A DNA stretch of 39,492 nucleotides from Bifidobacteriaceae bacterium (GTDB taxonomy: Bacteria; Actinomycetota; Actinomycetes; Actinomycetales; Bifidobacteriaceae): contig JALCOX010000010.1 of assembly GCA_022649925.1 (NCBI GenBank), forward strand, positions 1-39,492. Reading direction: 5' to 3'. A program made the position numbers and the translations under genes. Position 1 is the stretch's first letter, and the number at the start of each line of letters is the position of its first letter. The notes under the pieces were generated by a model. That model saw only the letters and a list, made by a program, of their open reading frames with translations. It was not told where the DNA came from and ran no database searches. This document shows positions 17,798 through 25,154 of the stretch, in pieces.

Positions 17798-18076
17798 CTA
17801 GAGAATCGCTTGCAGGACGATCAGCACGAAATACAACACGATGAAACTCACGTCAAGCGCAATAGGACCGAGCGGAAGGGCCGGCACATAGCGGCGCAAA
17901 AACCGCAACGGAGGCTCCGTGAGCGCATAGATGACGCGAATAATGTCCGCCACGATTCCCCGTGGGCGCCACGACCGCGCCAGAACGAGAACCCAATCGA
18001 CAATCATGCGCGCGAAGAGCACAGAGATGTAAATCCCAATGATCCACCGTATGATCGCTGCGATGATGGCGAGCAT
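17798..18076 (-). CDS. YggT family membrane protein
   Basis: This 92-residue membrane protein has two hydrophobic helices (about 3-30 and 70-91) flanking a basic loop (TEPPLRFLRRYVPALP). That is the single-repeat YggT layout. The family is almost always found next to sepF and divIVA in Gram-positive bacteria. It has been linked to osmotic tolerance and division, but its biochemical role is not known. AGGAG lies five bases before the ATG. A hairpin terminator separates it from sepF upstream. Confidence 0.93.
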   Translation of the reverse strand: MLAIIAAIIRWIIGIYISVLFARMIVDWVLVLARSWRPRGIVADIIRVIYALTEPPLRFLRRYVPALPLGPIALDVSFIVLYFVLIVLQAIL

Positions 18077-18132
18077 AGAACTCCTTCTGATCCGGGCGAG
18101 CTGTCAGTGTGACAGTCCCGCCCATATTACAA

Positions 18133-18162
18133 AGAAAACTCCCGGATTCCCGGGAGTTTTCT
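18133..18162 (-). terminator. intrinsic terminator or attenuator between sepF and yggT
   Basis: A perfect 13-bp stem, AGAAAACTCCCGG (18133-18145) with CCGGGAGTTTTCT (18150-18162), closes a 4-base loop. Read on the minus strand, the stem ends in TTTTCT followed by TTG. It lies after the sepF stop. It may reduce rather than stop read-through into yggT. Confidence 0.75.
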
Positions 18163-18191
18163 GTACTGTGAATGAACTCCGGCTACTGCTT

Positions 18192-18659
18192 CTAGTCGGC
18201 GAAAAGATCGTGGCTTGCGGCCTGAGGATGCGTGTCCTCGATGCTGATGCTCACCTGCGCGGGGCTCAGGAGGAAAACGCGCGGGGTGACGCGCTCAATC
18301 GAGCCGCGCAGGCCGAAGACCACTCCCGCGGAAAAATCGACGATGCGGTAGGCGACAGATTCGGTGACGTCCGTGAGATTGAGCACCACCGGCACTCCCT
18401 CGCGAATCGCTCGACCCACGGCTTGCGCGTCGTCATACGACTTGGGATGAATCGTCGTGATGCGAGACAGCTGAGCCCGGTTGAAGGACGCCTTGGGGCG
18501 AGAGGCAGGCGCACTGACCGGCTGTGCAGGTGCCGCATTTGAGGTCACACTCGAGTCCGTGTCGAAGGACTCCTGTTGTGTCGACTCCTGTTCCTCGTCG
18601 GCCTCACTCACATCTGCCATACCGAGGTAGGACATTGCGTTCTTGAAAACACCTGCCAT
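18192..18659 (-). CDS. sepF: cell division protein SepF
   Basis: SepF binds FtsZ and anchors it to the membrane; in actinobacteria lacking FtsA it is the main membrane tether. Residues 1-14 (MAGVFKNAMSYLGM) form the amphipathic membrane-binding helix. Residues 15-55 are an acidic and Ala/Pro linker. The SepF core (formerly DUF552) spans 60-147 and includes TTIHPKSYDDAQAVGRAIREGVPVVLNL and RIVDFSAGVVFGLRGSIERV. At 155 aa it is typical. GGAG six bases before the ATG supports the start. It lies directly downstream of ftsZ. Confidence 0.95.
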   Translation of the reverse strand: MAGVFKNAMSYLGMADVSEADEEQESTQQESFDTDSSVTSNAAPAQPVSAPASRPKASFNRAQLSRITTIHPKSYDDAQAVGRAIREGVPVVLNLTDVTESVAYRIVDFSAGVVFGLRGSIERVTPRVFLLSPAQVSISIEDTHPQAASHDLFAD

Positions 18660-18688
18660 GATTGTCTCCTTATTTGCTCTCTCGTACC

Positions 18689-19966
18689 TCAGCGAAGAAA
18701 CGCCGGAATATCAATGTCTCCAGTGGTGTCGTCCTCGTCCGGATTCTGAGGGCCGGGGTGCGGCTGCGCAGGCTGGGCGGGTGCCTTTGGCGTGGGATTG
18801 CTGGCCGGCGCAGCAGCCGTCTTCTGCTCGCTCGGCGCCGCGGCCTTTGCAGCAGCTCCCTCGCCCGTCGCGTTGTTCAGGTGGATAGGGCGAATGGAAG
18901 GTACTTCTACTTTGAGCGGTGCGGCCGGTTGATCTTCCGCTGCGCTCTGGGTCTGGGTAGGCTGTGCGGCCTGAGCGGGACCAGCCGAAGTTCCCGGATT
19001 GTTCGGATTGGGGTCGAAGCCCGCTGCAATGACGGTGACTCGAACGTCGTCGCCGTAAGAATCGTCCAAGGTGAGACCCCAAATGATCTGCGCCTCTGGG
19101 TGCACCGCGTGCTGCACCATTTCGACGGCGGCCTGAGCCTCCTGCATTCCCAGATCGTAGGATCCGGCAATGTTGACGAGCACACCGTGTGCCCCCTCGA
19201 TGCTCTCTTCGAGCAGCGGCGAGCTGATGGCTATCTCTGCGGCCTGCGTAGCGCGATCTTCACCACGAGCGGAGCCGATGCCGAACAACGCGGTGCCGGC
19301 GTCCTTGAGAATCGCAGTGACATCGTTGAAATCAACGTGAATATACGAGTTGGCACTGATGAGATCCGTCACGCCCTGAATCCCAGAGAGCAACGCACCG
19401 TCCGCAGTCTTGAAGGCGTCGATGATTGACATGTTGCGATCAGAGAGATCGAGAAGACGATCGTTGGGAATGATAATGAGCGCATCGACCTCTTTGCGCA
19501 AATTCTCAATTCCGGAATCTGCGGAGGCAGAGCGACGCGGACCTTCGAAGCTGAAGGGACGAGTCACGACGGCGATGGTCAAAGCACCCAACTGACGAGC
19601 GAGACGAGCAACCAGGGGGCTCGCACCCGTACCGGTTCCGCCACCTTCACCCGCTGTGACGAAGACCATGTCGGCGCCCTTGAGCGATTCCTCAATGTCC
19701 GACTGATGATCCTGAGCGGCCTTGGCACCCTTCTCCGGGTCCGCACCCGCTCCCAATCCACGGCTCGAGGAGTCCGAGAGGGAGATCTTGATGTCCGCGT
19801 TGGATCTCAACAGATCCTTGGCGTCCGTATTAACGGCGATAAACTCGACGTCCTTCAGACCTTCATCTACCATTCGGTTGAGGGCATTACCGCCCGCTCC
19901 GCCTACGCCGACGACCTTGATGTTGGTCTTGTCGCTGAAGTTGTCAGTCTGGGCAATCTCGCTCAC
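18689..19966 (-). CDS. ftsZ: cell division GTPase FtsZ
   Basis: This tubulin-like GTPase polymerises into the division ring. The nucleotide-binding tubulin signature GGGTGTG is at 108-114, NTDAKDLL at 46-53, and RPFSFEG at 136-142. The T7 synergy loop reads Y-I-H-V-D-F-N-D-V (208-216). D212 and D215 match the catalytic E. coli D209 and D212, but the residue matching N207 is His210. The C-terminal linker (about 330-410) is Ala/Pro/Gln-rich, and the tail ends DIDIPAFLR, the FtsA/SepF/ZipA-type docking peptide. The start codon is GTG, with AGGAG six bases upstream. At 425 aa it is normal. Its upstream neighbour is dus rather than ftsQ and the mur genes. Confidence 0.97.
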   Translation of the reverse strand: MSEIAQTDNFSDKTNIKVVGVGGAGGNALNRMVDEGLKDVEFIAVNTDAKDLLRSNADIKISLSDSSSRGLGAGADPEKGAKAAQDHQSDIEESLKGADMVFVTAGEGGGTGTGASPLVARLARQLGALTIAVVTRPFSFEGPRRSASADSGIENLRKEVDALIIIPNDRLLDLSDRNMSIIDAFKTADGALLSGIQGVTDLISANSYIHVDFNDVTAILKDAGTALFGIGSARGEDRATQAAEIAISSPLLEESIEGAHGVLVNIAGSYDLGMQEAQAAVEMVQHAVHPEAQIIWGLTLDDSYGDDVRVTVIAAGFDPNPNNPGTSAGPAQAAQPTQTQSAAEDQPAAPLKVEVPSIRPIHLNNATGEGAAAKAAAPSEQKTAAAPASNPTPKAPAQPAQPHPGPQNPDEDDTTGDIDIPAFLR

Positions 19967-20086
19967 CGTTCACTCCTGTTCATCCACACGTGTATCACAC
20001 ACTTTATCGCACTCTGCCTACGAATGTGGTTGATTCTTACATGTACGTAATTTTTCTCGAATCATTGACAACGCCGCCCTTATCCA

Positions 20087-21313
20087 TCAGTACGACGCAT
20101 CCATGGGGTCATCGCCGAAAAGCGCTTCCCTCTGCTCGCTCGTGGTGGTGCGCGATTCCAGCCATCCGTATGGCAAATGAACCTTTTTCGCGTATCTCAC
20201 GCGGCCACGCGGCTTGCTGAGGACCTCTTGAGGAAGCTTGGCCGAGTGGTCGAGATCCGCCATCACATTCTCAAAATCGGAAATCGTCTCCGACTCCATA
20301 AAACGCCGGCGCACCTCTCCGCCCACAGGAAAACCTTTGAGATACCACGCGACGTGCTTGCGCATATCGTGCACTGCCATGCGCTCATCGCCGTCGTAGA
20401 AGTCAACCAGCAGATTCACGTGCTTGAGGATGACTCCGCACACGTGCCCCAAGTCGGGGTTGACGCGCTCGGAGGAACCAGCGAAGGCGTTCTTGATGTC
20501 AGCGAAGAGCCAGGGCCGCCCCTGGCATCCGCGGCCCACCGCCACTCCGTCGCACCCGGTCTGGGCGACCATGCGCTGAGCGTCCTCGGCCGACCAAATA
20601 TCGCCGTTGCCGAAGACCGGCACGCTGAGCTCCTGCTTGAGCTGAGCAATCCGCTCCCAATCCGAATGACCTCCGTAGTATTCTGCCGTGGTGCGCGCAT
20701 GCAGCGTCACCGCAGCAGCACCCTCCTCCTGCGCGATGTGACCCGCCTCGAGAAAACTCTCATGGTCGTGGTCAATGCCGACGCGAATTTTGGCGGTCAC
20801 TGAAATGCCAGCAGGCTCGCACACGGCCACCGTCCGGCGAATAACTTGGGTGAACAAATCCGTCTTCCACGGCAGAGCGGAACCGCCACCTCGCCGGGTG
20901 ACCTTGGGAACCGGGCAGCCGAAGTTGAGATCCACGTGATCCGCCATGTGACCATCCACCACGATGCGCGCTGCTTGCTCGACGATCGAGGGATTCACTC
21001 CGTACAACTGCAAGGAGCGGATCTTCTCGGAGGGGTCGAAGCGGCAGAGGCGAAGTGCCTTGGGATTTCGCGCCACAAGCGCACGCGCCGTAATCATCTC
21101 GGCTACGTAGAGGCCATCGGGGCCGTAGCCCTCACACAGAACGCGGAAGGGCCAATTGGTCACGCCCGCCATGGGCGAGAGTACGACCGGCGTTTGGACG
21201 GTGAGGTTACCTAGCTTGACGGGAGGCAAGGCCGGGGACAAGGAAACGGAGGGGAGGTCCGTGCGAACCTCTCCCCCGTTTGAAATTTCCTGAGAAACCG
21301 TCGTGCTACTCAT
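20087..21313 (-). CDS. dusB: tRNA-dihydrouridine synthase (Dus, NifR3 family)
   Basis: This FMN enzyme reduces uridines in the tRNA D-loop. [11 protein letters not shown] (47-57) is the FMN-binding start of the TIM barrel. The catalytic cysteine is C133 in [19 protein letters not shown], and [11 protein letters not shown] and GRGCQGRPW are also conserved. The ATG at 21313 (408 aa) overlaps the glyS stop by 8 bases, with GGAGG immediately before it. A longer frame to 21385 would lie inside glyS and is not favoured. The N-terminal 30 residues before the barrel look unstructured. The exact target uridine cannot be read from the sequence. Confidence 0.94.
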   Translation of the reverse strand: MSSTTVSQEISNGGEVRTDLPSVSLSPALPPVKLGNLTVQTPVVLSPMAGVTNWPFRVLCEGYGPDGLYVAEMITARALVARNPKALRLCRFDPSEKIRSLQLYGVNPSIVEQAARIVVDGHMADHVDLNFGCPVPKVTRRGGGSALPWKTDLFTQVIRRTVAVCEPAGISVTAKIRVGIDHDHESFLEAGHIAQEEGAAAVTLHARTTAEYYGGHSDWERIAQLKQELSVPVFGNGDIWSAEDAQRMVAQTGCDGVAVGRGCQGRPWLFADIKNAFAGSSERVNPDLGHVCGVILKHVNLLVDFYDGDERMAVHDMRKHVAWYLKGFPVGGEVRRRFMESETISDFENVMADLDHSAKLPQEVLSKPRGRVRYAKKVHLPYGWLESRTTTSEQREALFGDDPMDASY

Positions 21314-22823
21314 TTCCTCCGGCTTCGGCAACCTTGACGGGTTCGGACTCGTCCGTTCCCTGTTCCTTTGACACGTCAACGCCACCGTCGGCGGCTGCGG
21401 TCCCGACGATGTTCACGGGGCCTTCGGGGTAACGAACGCGGTGGTCGCTGACGCGCTCGGCTACATAGTCGGACACCTTGTCGAGGCTCACGCGCACCTG
21501 CTCCATGGTGTCGCGCTCACGAATGGTGACGGCGTGATCATCGACGGTGTCGAAGTCGACGGTGATGCACAGCGGGGTGCCGATTTCGTCCTCGCGACGG
21601 TATCGGCGCCCGATGGCACCGGCCTCGTCGTAGTCGATATTCCAGTCGTGCTGGCGCAGATCCGCCGCGAGATCGTGGGCGATGCCCTGCAGCTGCGGCT
21701 TCTTGCTGAGCGGCAAGACGGCAGCCTTGACAGGTGCCAGACGCGGATCGAGGCGCAAAACGGTGCGCTTGTCGACGCCGCCCTTCGTGTTGGGAGCCTC
21801 GTCCTCGTCGTAGGCATCCACGAGGAAGGCCATGAGCGAGCGCGTCAGGCCCGCCGCGGGCTCGATCACGAACGGCGTGTAGCGTTCACCCGTTGCCTGG
21901 TCGAAGTAAGACAGATCCTTGCCGGAATGCTCGGAGTGCGCGTTCAGATCGTAATCGGTACGGTTTGCGATGCCTTCCAGCTCACCCCAGTCCGAGCCGG
22001 TGAAGCCGAACTTGTACTCGATGTCCACCGTGCGCTTGGAGTAGTGGGAGAGCTTCTCCTTCGGATGCTCAAAGTGGCGAAGGTTTTCGGGGTTGATGCC
22101 GAGGTCGGTGTACCAGCGCGTGCGGGTGTCGATCCAGTACTGGTGCCAGTCTTCGTCGGTGCCCGGGACCACAAAGAACTCCATTTCCATCTGTTCGAAT
22201 TCACGGGTGCGGAAGATGAAGTTGCCCGGCGTGATCTCGTTGCGGAAGGACTTGCCCATGTTGGCGATGCCGAACGGGGGCTTGCTGCGCGAAGACGTCT
22301 GTACGTTGGCGAAGTCAACGAAAATGCCCTGAGCCGTTTCTGGGCGCAGGTAATGCAGGCTGTTCTCATCTTCGACAGGGCCAAGATGGGTGCGCAGCAT
22401 CATGTTGAAGTCGCGAGGCTCGGTCCACTTGCCAACGGTTCCGCAGTCGGGGCAGACGATGTCGCTCAGGCCAGAGGGTGCATGACCGTGTTTGTGCTCA
22501 TATGCCTCTTCGAGGGTGTCTGCGCGGTGGCGCTTGTGGCAGTTGAGGCACTCGATCAACGGATCGTTGAAAACCTTGACGTGACCTGAGGCCACCCACA
22601 CTTCTGAGGGAAGAATCACGGAGGTGTCCACTCCCACGACGTCACCGCGCGTAATGACCATCGAACGCCACCACTGGTGCTTGATGTTGTCTTTCAACGC
22701 AACGCCAAGGGGGCCATAATCCCATGCCGAACGCGTCCCGCCGTAAATCTCACCTGCAGGAAACACAAATCCTCGGCGCTTCGCCAGAGAGACCACCGCA
22801 TCCAGTTTCGATTCAGCCACCAT
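21306..22823 (-). CDS. glyS: glycyl-tRNA synthetase, dimeric single-chain type
   Basis: This class II synthetase charges tRNA-Gly. It is the alpha2 form found in actinobacteria, archaea and eukaryotes, not the enterobacterial GlyQ/GlyS pair. Motif-1 region: [23 protein letters not shown] zinc-finger insertion has CLNC and CPDC pairs (about 75-115). Motif 2 region: [26 protein letters not shown]. Motif 3 region: [16 protein letters not shown]. The anticodon-binding domain follows. The usual length is about 460 aa; this one is 505 with a negatively charged tail. The ATG at 22823 is chosen; GAGG is only 3 bases away, so the ATG at 22832 remains possible. Confidence 0.95.
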   Translation of the reverse strand: MVAESKLDAVVSLAKRRGFVFPAGEIYGGTRSAWDYGPLGVALKDNIKHQWWRSMVITRGDVVGVDTSVILPSEVWVASGHVKVFNDPLIECLNCHKRHRADTLEEAYEHKHGHAPSGLSDIVCPDCGTVGKWTEPRDFNMMLRTHLGPVEDENSLHYLRPETAQGIFVDFANVQTSSRSKPPFGIANMGKSFRNEITPGNFIFRTREFEQMEMEFFVVPGTDEDWHQYWIDTRTRWYTDLGINPENLRHFEHPKEKLSHYSKRTVDIEYKFGFTGSDWGELEGIANRTDYDLNAHSEHSGKDLSYFDQATGERYTPFVIEPAAGLTRSLMAFLVDAYDEDEAPNTKGGVDKRTVLRLDPRLAPVKAAVLPLSKKPQLQGIAHDLAADLRQHDWNIDYDEAGAIGRRYRREDEIGTPLCITVDFDTVDDHAVTIRERDTMEQVRVSLDKVSDYVAERVSDHRVRYPEGPVNIVGTAAADGGVDVSKEQGTDESEPVKVAEAGGNE

Positions 22824-22856
22824 GCACCTCATTCTTTAAATTTTTGGGCCATTCCA

Positions 22857-22888
22857 GCCGGCTCACACACAATCATGAATGTGCCGGC
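22857..22888 (-). other. hairpin in the glyS leader region
   Basis: GCCGGC (22857-22862) and GCCGGC (22883-22888) pair, and inner CACA and TGTG extend the stem with one bulge. It lies about 35-65 bases ahead of the glyS start. No T-box consensus (a TGGNACCGCG-like element) was found, so this is not called a T-box. It may be part of the leader or an operator. Confidence 0.4.
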
Positions 22889-23005
22889 GCATGTGCACAG
22901 ACTTTACCTTCATGTTCTGACAGCTGCCCGTTTTCTCCTCTACGTTCCGGCGACTTTTGCTGTGGCCGAGACAGCGCCACGAAGGTTGGCCCGGGCGCAG
23001 AGTAA

Positions 23006-23034
23006 TTTCGTAGTGGATAGTTGACACCACGAAA
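23006..23034 (+). promoter_or_regulatory. inverted repeat covering the ribosome-binding site of the thiamine-binding protein gene
   Basis: TTTCGTAGTG (23006-23015) and CACCACGAAA (23025-23034) form a 10-bp arm pair with one mismatch and a 9-base loop. The right arm runs into AAAGGA, the ribosome-binding site of the gene starting at 23043. It could hide that site in the mRNA or act as a repressor site in DNA. Confidence 0.45.
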
Positions 23035-23042
23035 GGAATGTC

Positions 23043-23390
23043 ATGACAGATTCTTCTCAGTCGCACCTCAATACCCTTGCGGCCCTCGCCATTGCCCCCA
23101 GTGGAGTGGGTGATGAGCTTTCCGAATACGTTGCAGACGTAGTGAAAGTCATCCGAGAATCGGGATTGCACAACGAAACACATTCGATGTTCACCGAAAT
23201 CGAAGGCGATTACGACGATGTCATGGCTGTGGTTCGCAAGGCGACCATGGTGCTTGCCGACAAGGGCTACCGCACTGGAGTCACCTTGAAACTCGACATT
23301 CGCCCCGGATTCGAGCAACAAATGGATCGTAAACCCGCGCTCGTCGACGAAATTCTGGCGAAAAAGGCCAAATCCGGGTCTGAGGACTAG
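23043..23390 (+). CDS. MTH1187-family thiamine-binding protein
   Basis: This 115-residue protein belongs to the MTH1187/YkoF-like family (formerly DUF77), small ferredoxin-like-fold proteins several of which bind thiamine. The pattern includes LAIAPSGVGDELSEYVADVVKVIRESGLHNETHSMFTEIEGDYDDVM, with the conserved Gly-rich start, the E/H segment and the I-EG-D motif. No signal peptide or membrane segment is present. It stands alone on the plus strand, divergent from glyS and convergent with uppS. AAAGGA five bases before the ATG supports the start. No thi gene or recognisable TPP riboswitch is adjacent, so a thiamine role rests on family membership. Confidence 0.88.
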   Translation: MTDSSQSHLNTLAALAIAPSGVGDELSEYVADVVKVIRESGLHNETHSMFTEIEGDYDDVMAVVRKATMVLADKGYRTGVTLKLDIRPGFEQQMDRKPALVDEILAKKAKSGSED

Positions 23391-23405
23391 CCTGCTGGCC
23401 GCCAT

Positions 23406-23516
23406 ACCCGATTTTTGTGAACTTTTTTCCGTCTCAAACGAGAATGCCCATTTTCCACTGTTGGAAAATGGGCATTCTCATTGTTTGCTCCTTCGCGGAG
23501 TTCACAAAAATCGGGT
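23406..23516. repeat. nested pair of 18-bp perfect inverted repeats between convergent genes
   Basis: The outer arms ACCCGATTTTTGTGAACT (23406-23423) and AGTTCACAAAAATCGGGT (23499-23516) are perfectly complementary. Inside them, GAGAATGCCCATTTTCCA (23440-23457) and TGGAAAATGGGCATTCTC (23462-23479) pair perfectly around a CTGT loop. The whole 111-base block can fold into one long interrupted hairpin. It fills the gap between the thiamine-binding protein gene (+) and uppS (-). Confidence 0.92.
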
Positions 23517-23541
23517 GCGAGGCTCCACACCTCCCCGTCGC

Positions 23542-24333
23542 CTACTTCTTTACTCCGCCAAAACGCCGATCGCGATGAACGTAGTCGTCAATCGCACGGA
23601 AAAAGACCTCGCGCCCACAGTCCGGGAACAGCTCTGGCACGAAATCGAGCTCCGAGTATGCGGCCTCCCATGGCAAGAAATTCGAGGTGCGCTGCTCCCC
23701 TGACGTGCGAATCACCAGGTCGGCGTCCGGAATGTCAGGGTTATAGAGGTGCTGAGAAATCATCTTCTCAGTGACCTTCGCACCTTTGATCTCGCCGGAC
23801 GAGATCTTGCGAGCAATCTGCGTGGCAGCGTCCGCAATTTCGGCGCGTCCACCGTAGTTGATGCAGAAAACCACGTCGATCGTCTTGTTGTGCTTGGTCT
23901 TCTCCATCGCAACATCGAGCTCATCAATGACGGATTTCCACAACTTCGGACGCCTGCCCGACCAGCGAACGCGCACACCCCACTCGTTCATCTGATCGAC
24001 TCTGCGGTGGATGATGTCGCGGGAAAATCCCATGAGAAAACGAACCTCTGAGGGGGATCGCTTCCAGTTCTCGGTCGAGAAGGTGTAGAGACTCAGGTAG
24101 CGAACGCCGGACTCAATGGCGGCGGCAATCGTGTCGAACACGACCGGTTCGGCGGCCTTGTGCCCTTCTGTACGAACGAGGCCTCGTGACTGGGCCCAAC
24201 GGCCGTTGCCATCCATGATGACTCCGACGTGTCGGGGAACCTTATTCGCGGGGAAATCCGGCACGTCGTCCGGGTGTGAGAACGGCGCGGCGGGGACGTC
24301 GAGTGACGTGTAATCAACGTTTTCGAAGCTCAT
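23542..24333 (-). CDS. uppS: isoprenyl (undecaprenyl/decaprenyl) diphosphate synthase UppS
   Basis: This cis-prenyltransferase makes the polyprenyl diphosphate carrier for cell-wall precursors. The catalytic aspartate is D41 in VGVIMDGNGRWA. LSLYTFSTENWKRS, VVFCINYGGRAEI and LVIRTSGEQRTSNFLPWEAAYSEL are the other family motifs. The ATG at 24333 gives 263 aa and lies 3 bases past the recO stop. The longer frame to 24393 overlaps recO and adds no conserved sequence. The recO-uppS pair is common in actinobacteria. Whether the product is C50 or C55 cannot be read from the sequence. Confidence 0.95.
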   Translation of the reverse strand: MSFENVDYTSLDVPAAPFSHPDDVPDFPANKVPRHVGVIMDGNGRWAQSRGLVRTEGHKAAEPVVFDTIAAAIESGVRYLSLYTFSTENWKRSPSEVRFLMGFSRDIIHRRVDQMNEWGVRVRWSGRRPKLWKSVIDELDVAMEKTKHNKTIDVVFCINYGGRAEIADAATQIARKISSGEIKGAKVTEKMISQHLYNPDIPDADLVIRTSGEQRTSNFLPWEAAYSELDFVPELFPDCGREVFFRAIDDYVHRDRRFGGVKK

Positions 24334-24335
24334 AT

Positions 24336-25088
24336 TCACGAATGTATCAAGTGTGCCGTTCGCAGAGGCCGCTCCAAATAAAACTGTGCCCACTCCTCCA
24401 CCAATGCTTCAACATGACTCGTCGCCTCATTGTTGCCAGCCCTCTCGGCATCCTCGATGGCCTCGTCGCACTCATCCCACTTACCCATCAACAGAGCGAA
24501 GAGCAGGCTCGCTTCCTCCTGAGGCAAGTGATGGCAGTCGGGCGTGCGGTCGTCAGAGCACACCACTCCGCCCAGCGGAACGGAGAACCACTGCAAGTTG
24601 TCGCGACGCCCGCACACCACGCAGGCATTGAGGCGGGGACTCCACCCGGCGTGATGCAGGGACCGCAGCACGTAGGATTGCCCGATCTGCCACGCCGGAC
24701 GCTCCGCGCGCGACAACGCCGCCAAAGCCGCAATCAAGAGTCGATACTGCTCTCGAACGCTCTCCTCCTCGGAGGTGACCAACTTGTCGGCGGTCTCCAC
24801 AATGAGATTGGCGTTGAGATAGGCGTCGTAGTCCCGGCAGATCACGTCCGCATAAGCACCCACGCACACAGCCTGAGAAACGACGTCAAGCGTGCGGCCT
24901 CGCGCCACCTGAAGCTGGTCGCGCATGAAGGGCTCGAGACGAGCACCGAAGCGCGACTTCGTACGCCGCACGCCCCGCGCGACGGCCCGGATCTTTCCGT
25001 GGTCGCGCGTGAGCAAAGTGATAATGCGATCCGCTTCGCCCAGTTTGGTGGTGCGCAAGACGACGCCCTCATCGGTGTATACCGGCAC
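24336..25088 (-). CDS. recO: DNA repair protein RecO
   Basis: RecO helps RecR load RecA on gapped single-stranded DNA in RecF-pathway repair. The N-terminal OB fold opens with YTDEGVVLRTTKLGEADRIITLLTRDHGKIRAVARGVRRTKSRFGA. A zinc-finger segment follows (LNACVVCGRR then GGVVCSDDR). At 250 aa it is normal. The GTG start at 25088 has GGAGG five bases upstream. uppS follows almost immediately on the same strand. Confidence 0.95.
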   Translation of the reverse strand: MPVYTDEGVVLRTTKLGEADRIITLLTRDHGKIRAVARGVRRTKSRFGARLEPFMRDQLQVARGRTLDVVSQAVCVGAYADVICRDYDAYLNANLIVETADKLVTSEEESVREQYRLLIAALAALSRAERPAWQIGQSYVLRSLHHAGWSPRLNACVVCGRRDNLQWFSVPLGGVVCSDDRTPDCHHLPQEEASLLFALLMGKWDECDEAIEDAERAGNNEATSHVEALVEEWAQFYLERPLRTAHLIHS

Positions 25089-25154
25089 GCACGCCTCCCT
25101 CCACTCTCATCCAATCCCCATTAAGAATCAAACTTCAGGATATCCACCTTTGCC

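Noticed and set aside
16973-18112. A 379-codon plus-strand frame opposite wag31 and yggT
   Set aside because: Its Leu-rich repeats mirror the coiled-coil codons of wag31 on the other strand. There is no ribosome-binding site or family match.
22824-23042. T-box or TPP riboswitch in the glyS / thiamine-binding protein intergenic region
   Set aside because: No T-box sequence resembling TGGNACCGCG and no TPP-type CTGAGA core were found on either strand; only small hairpins are visible.
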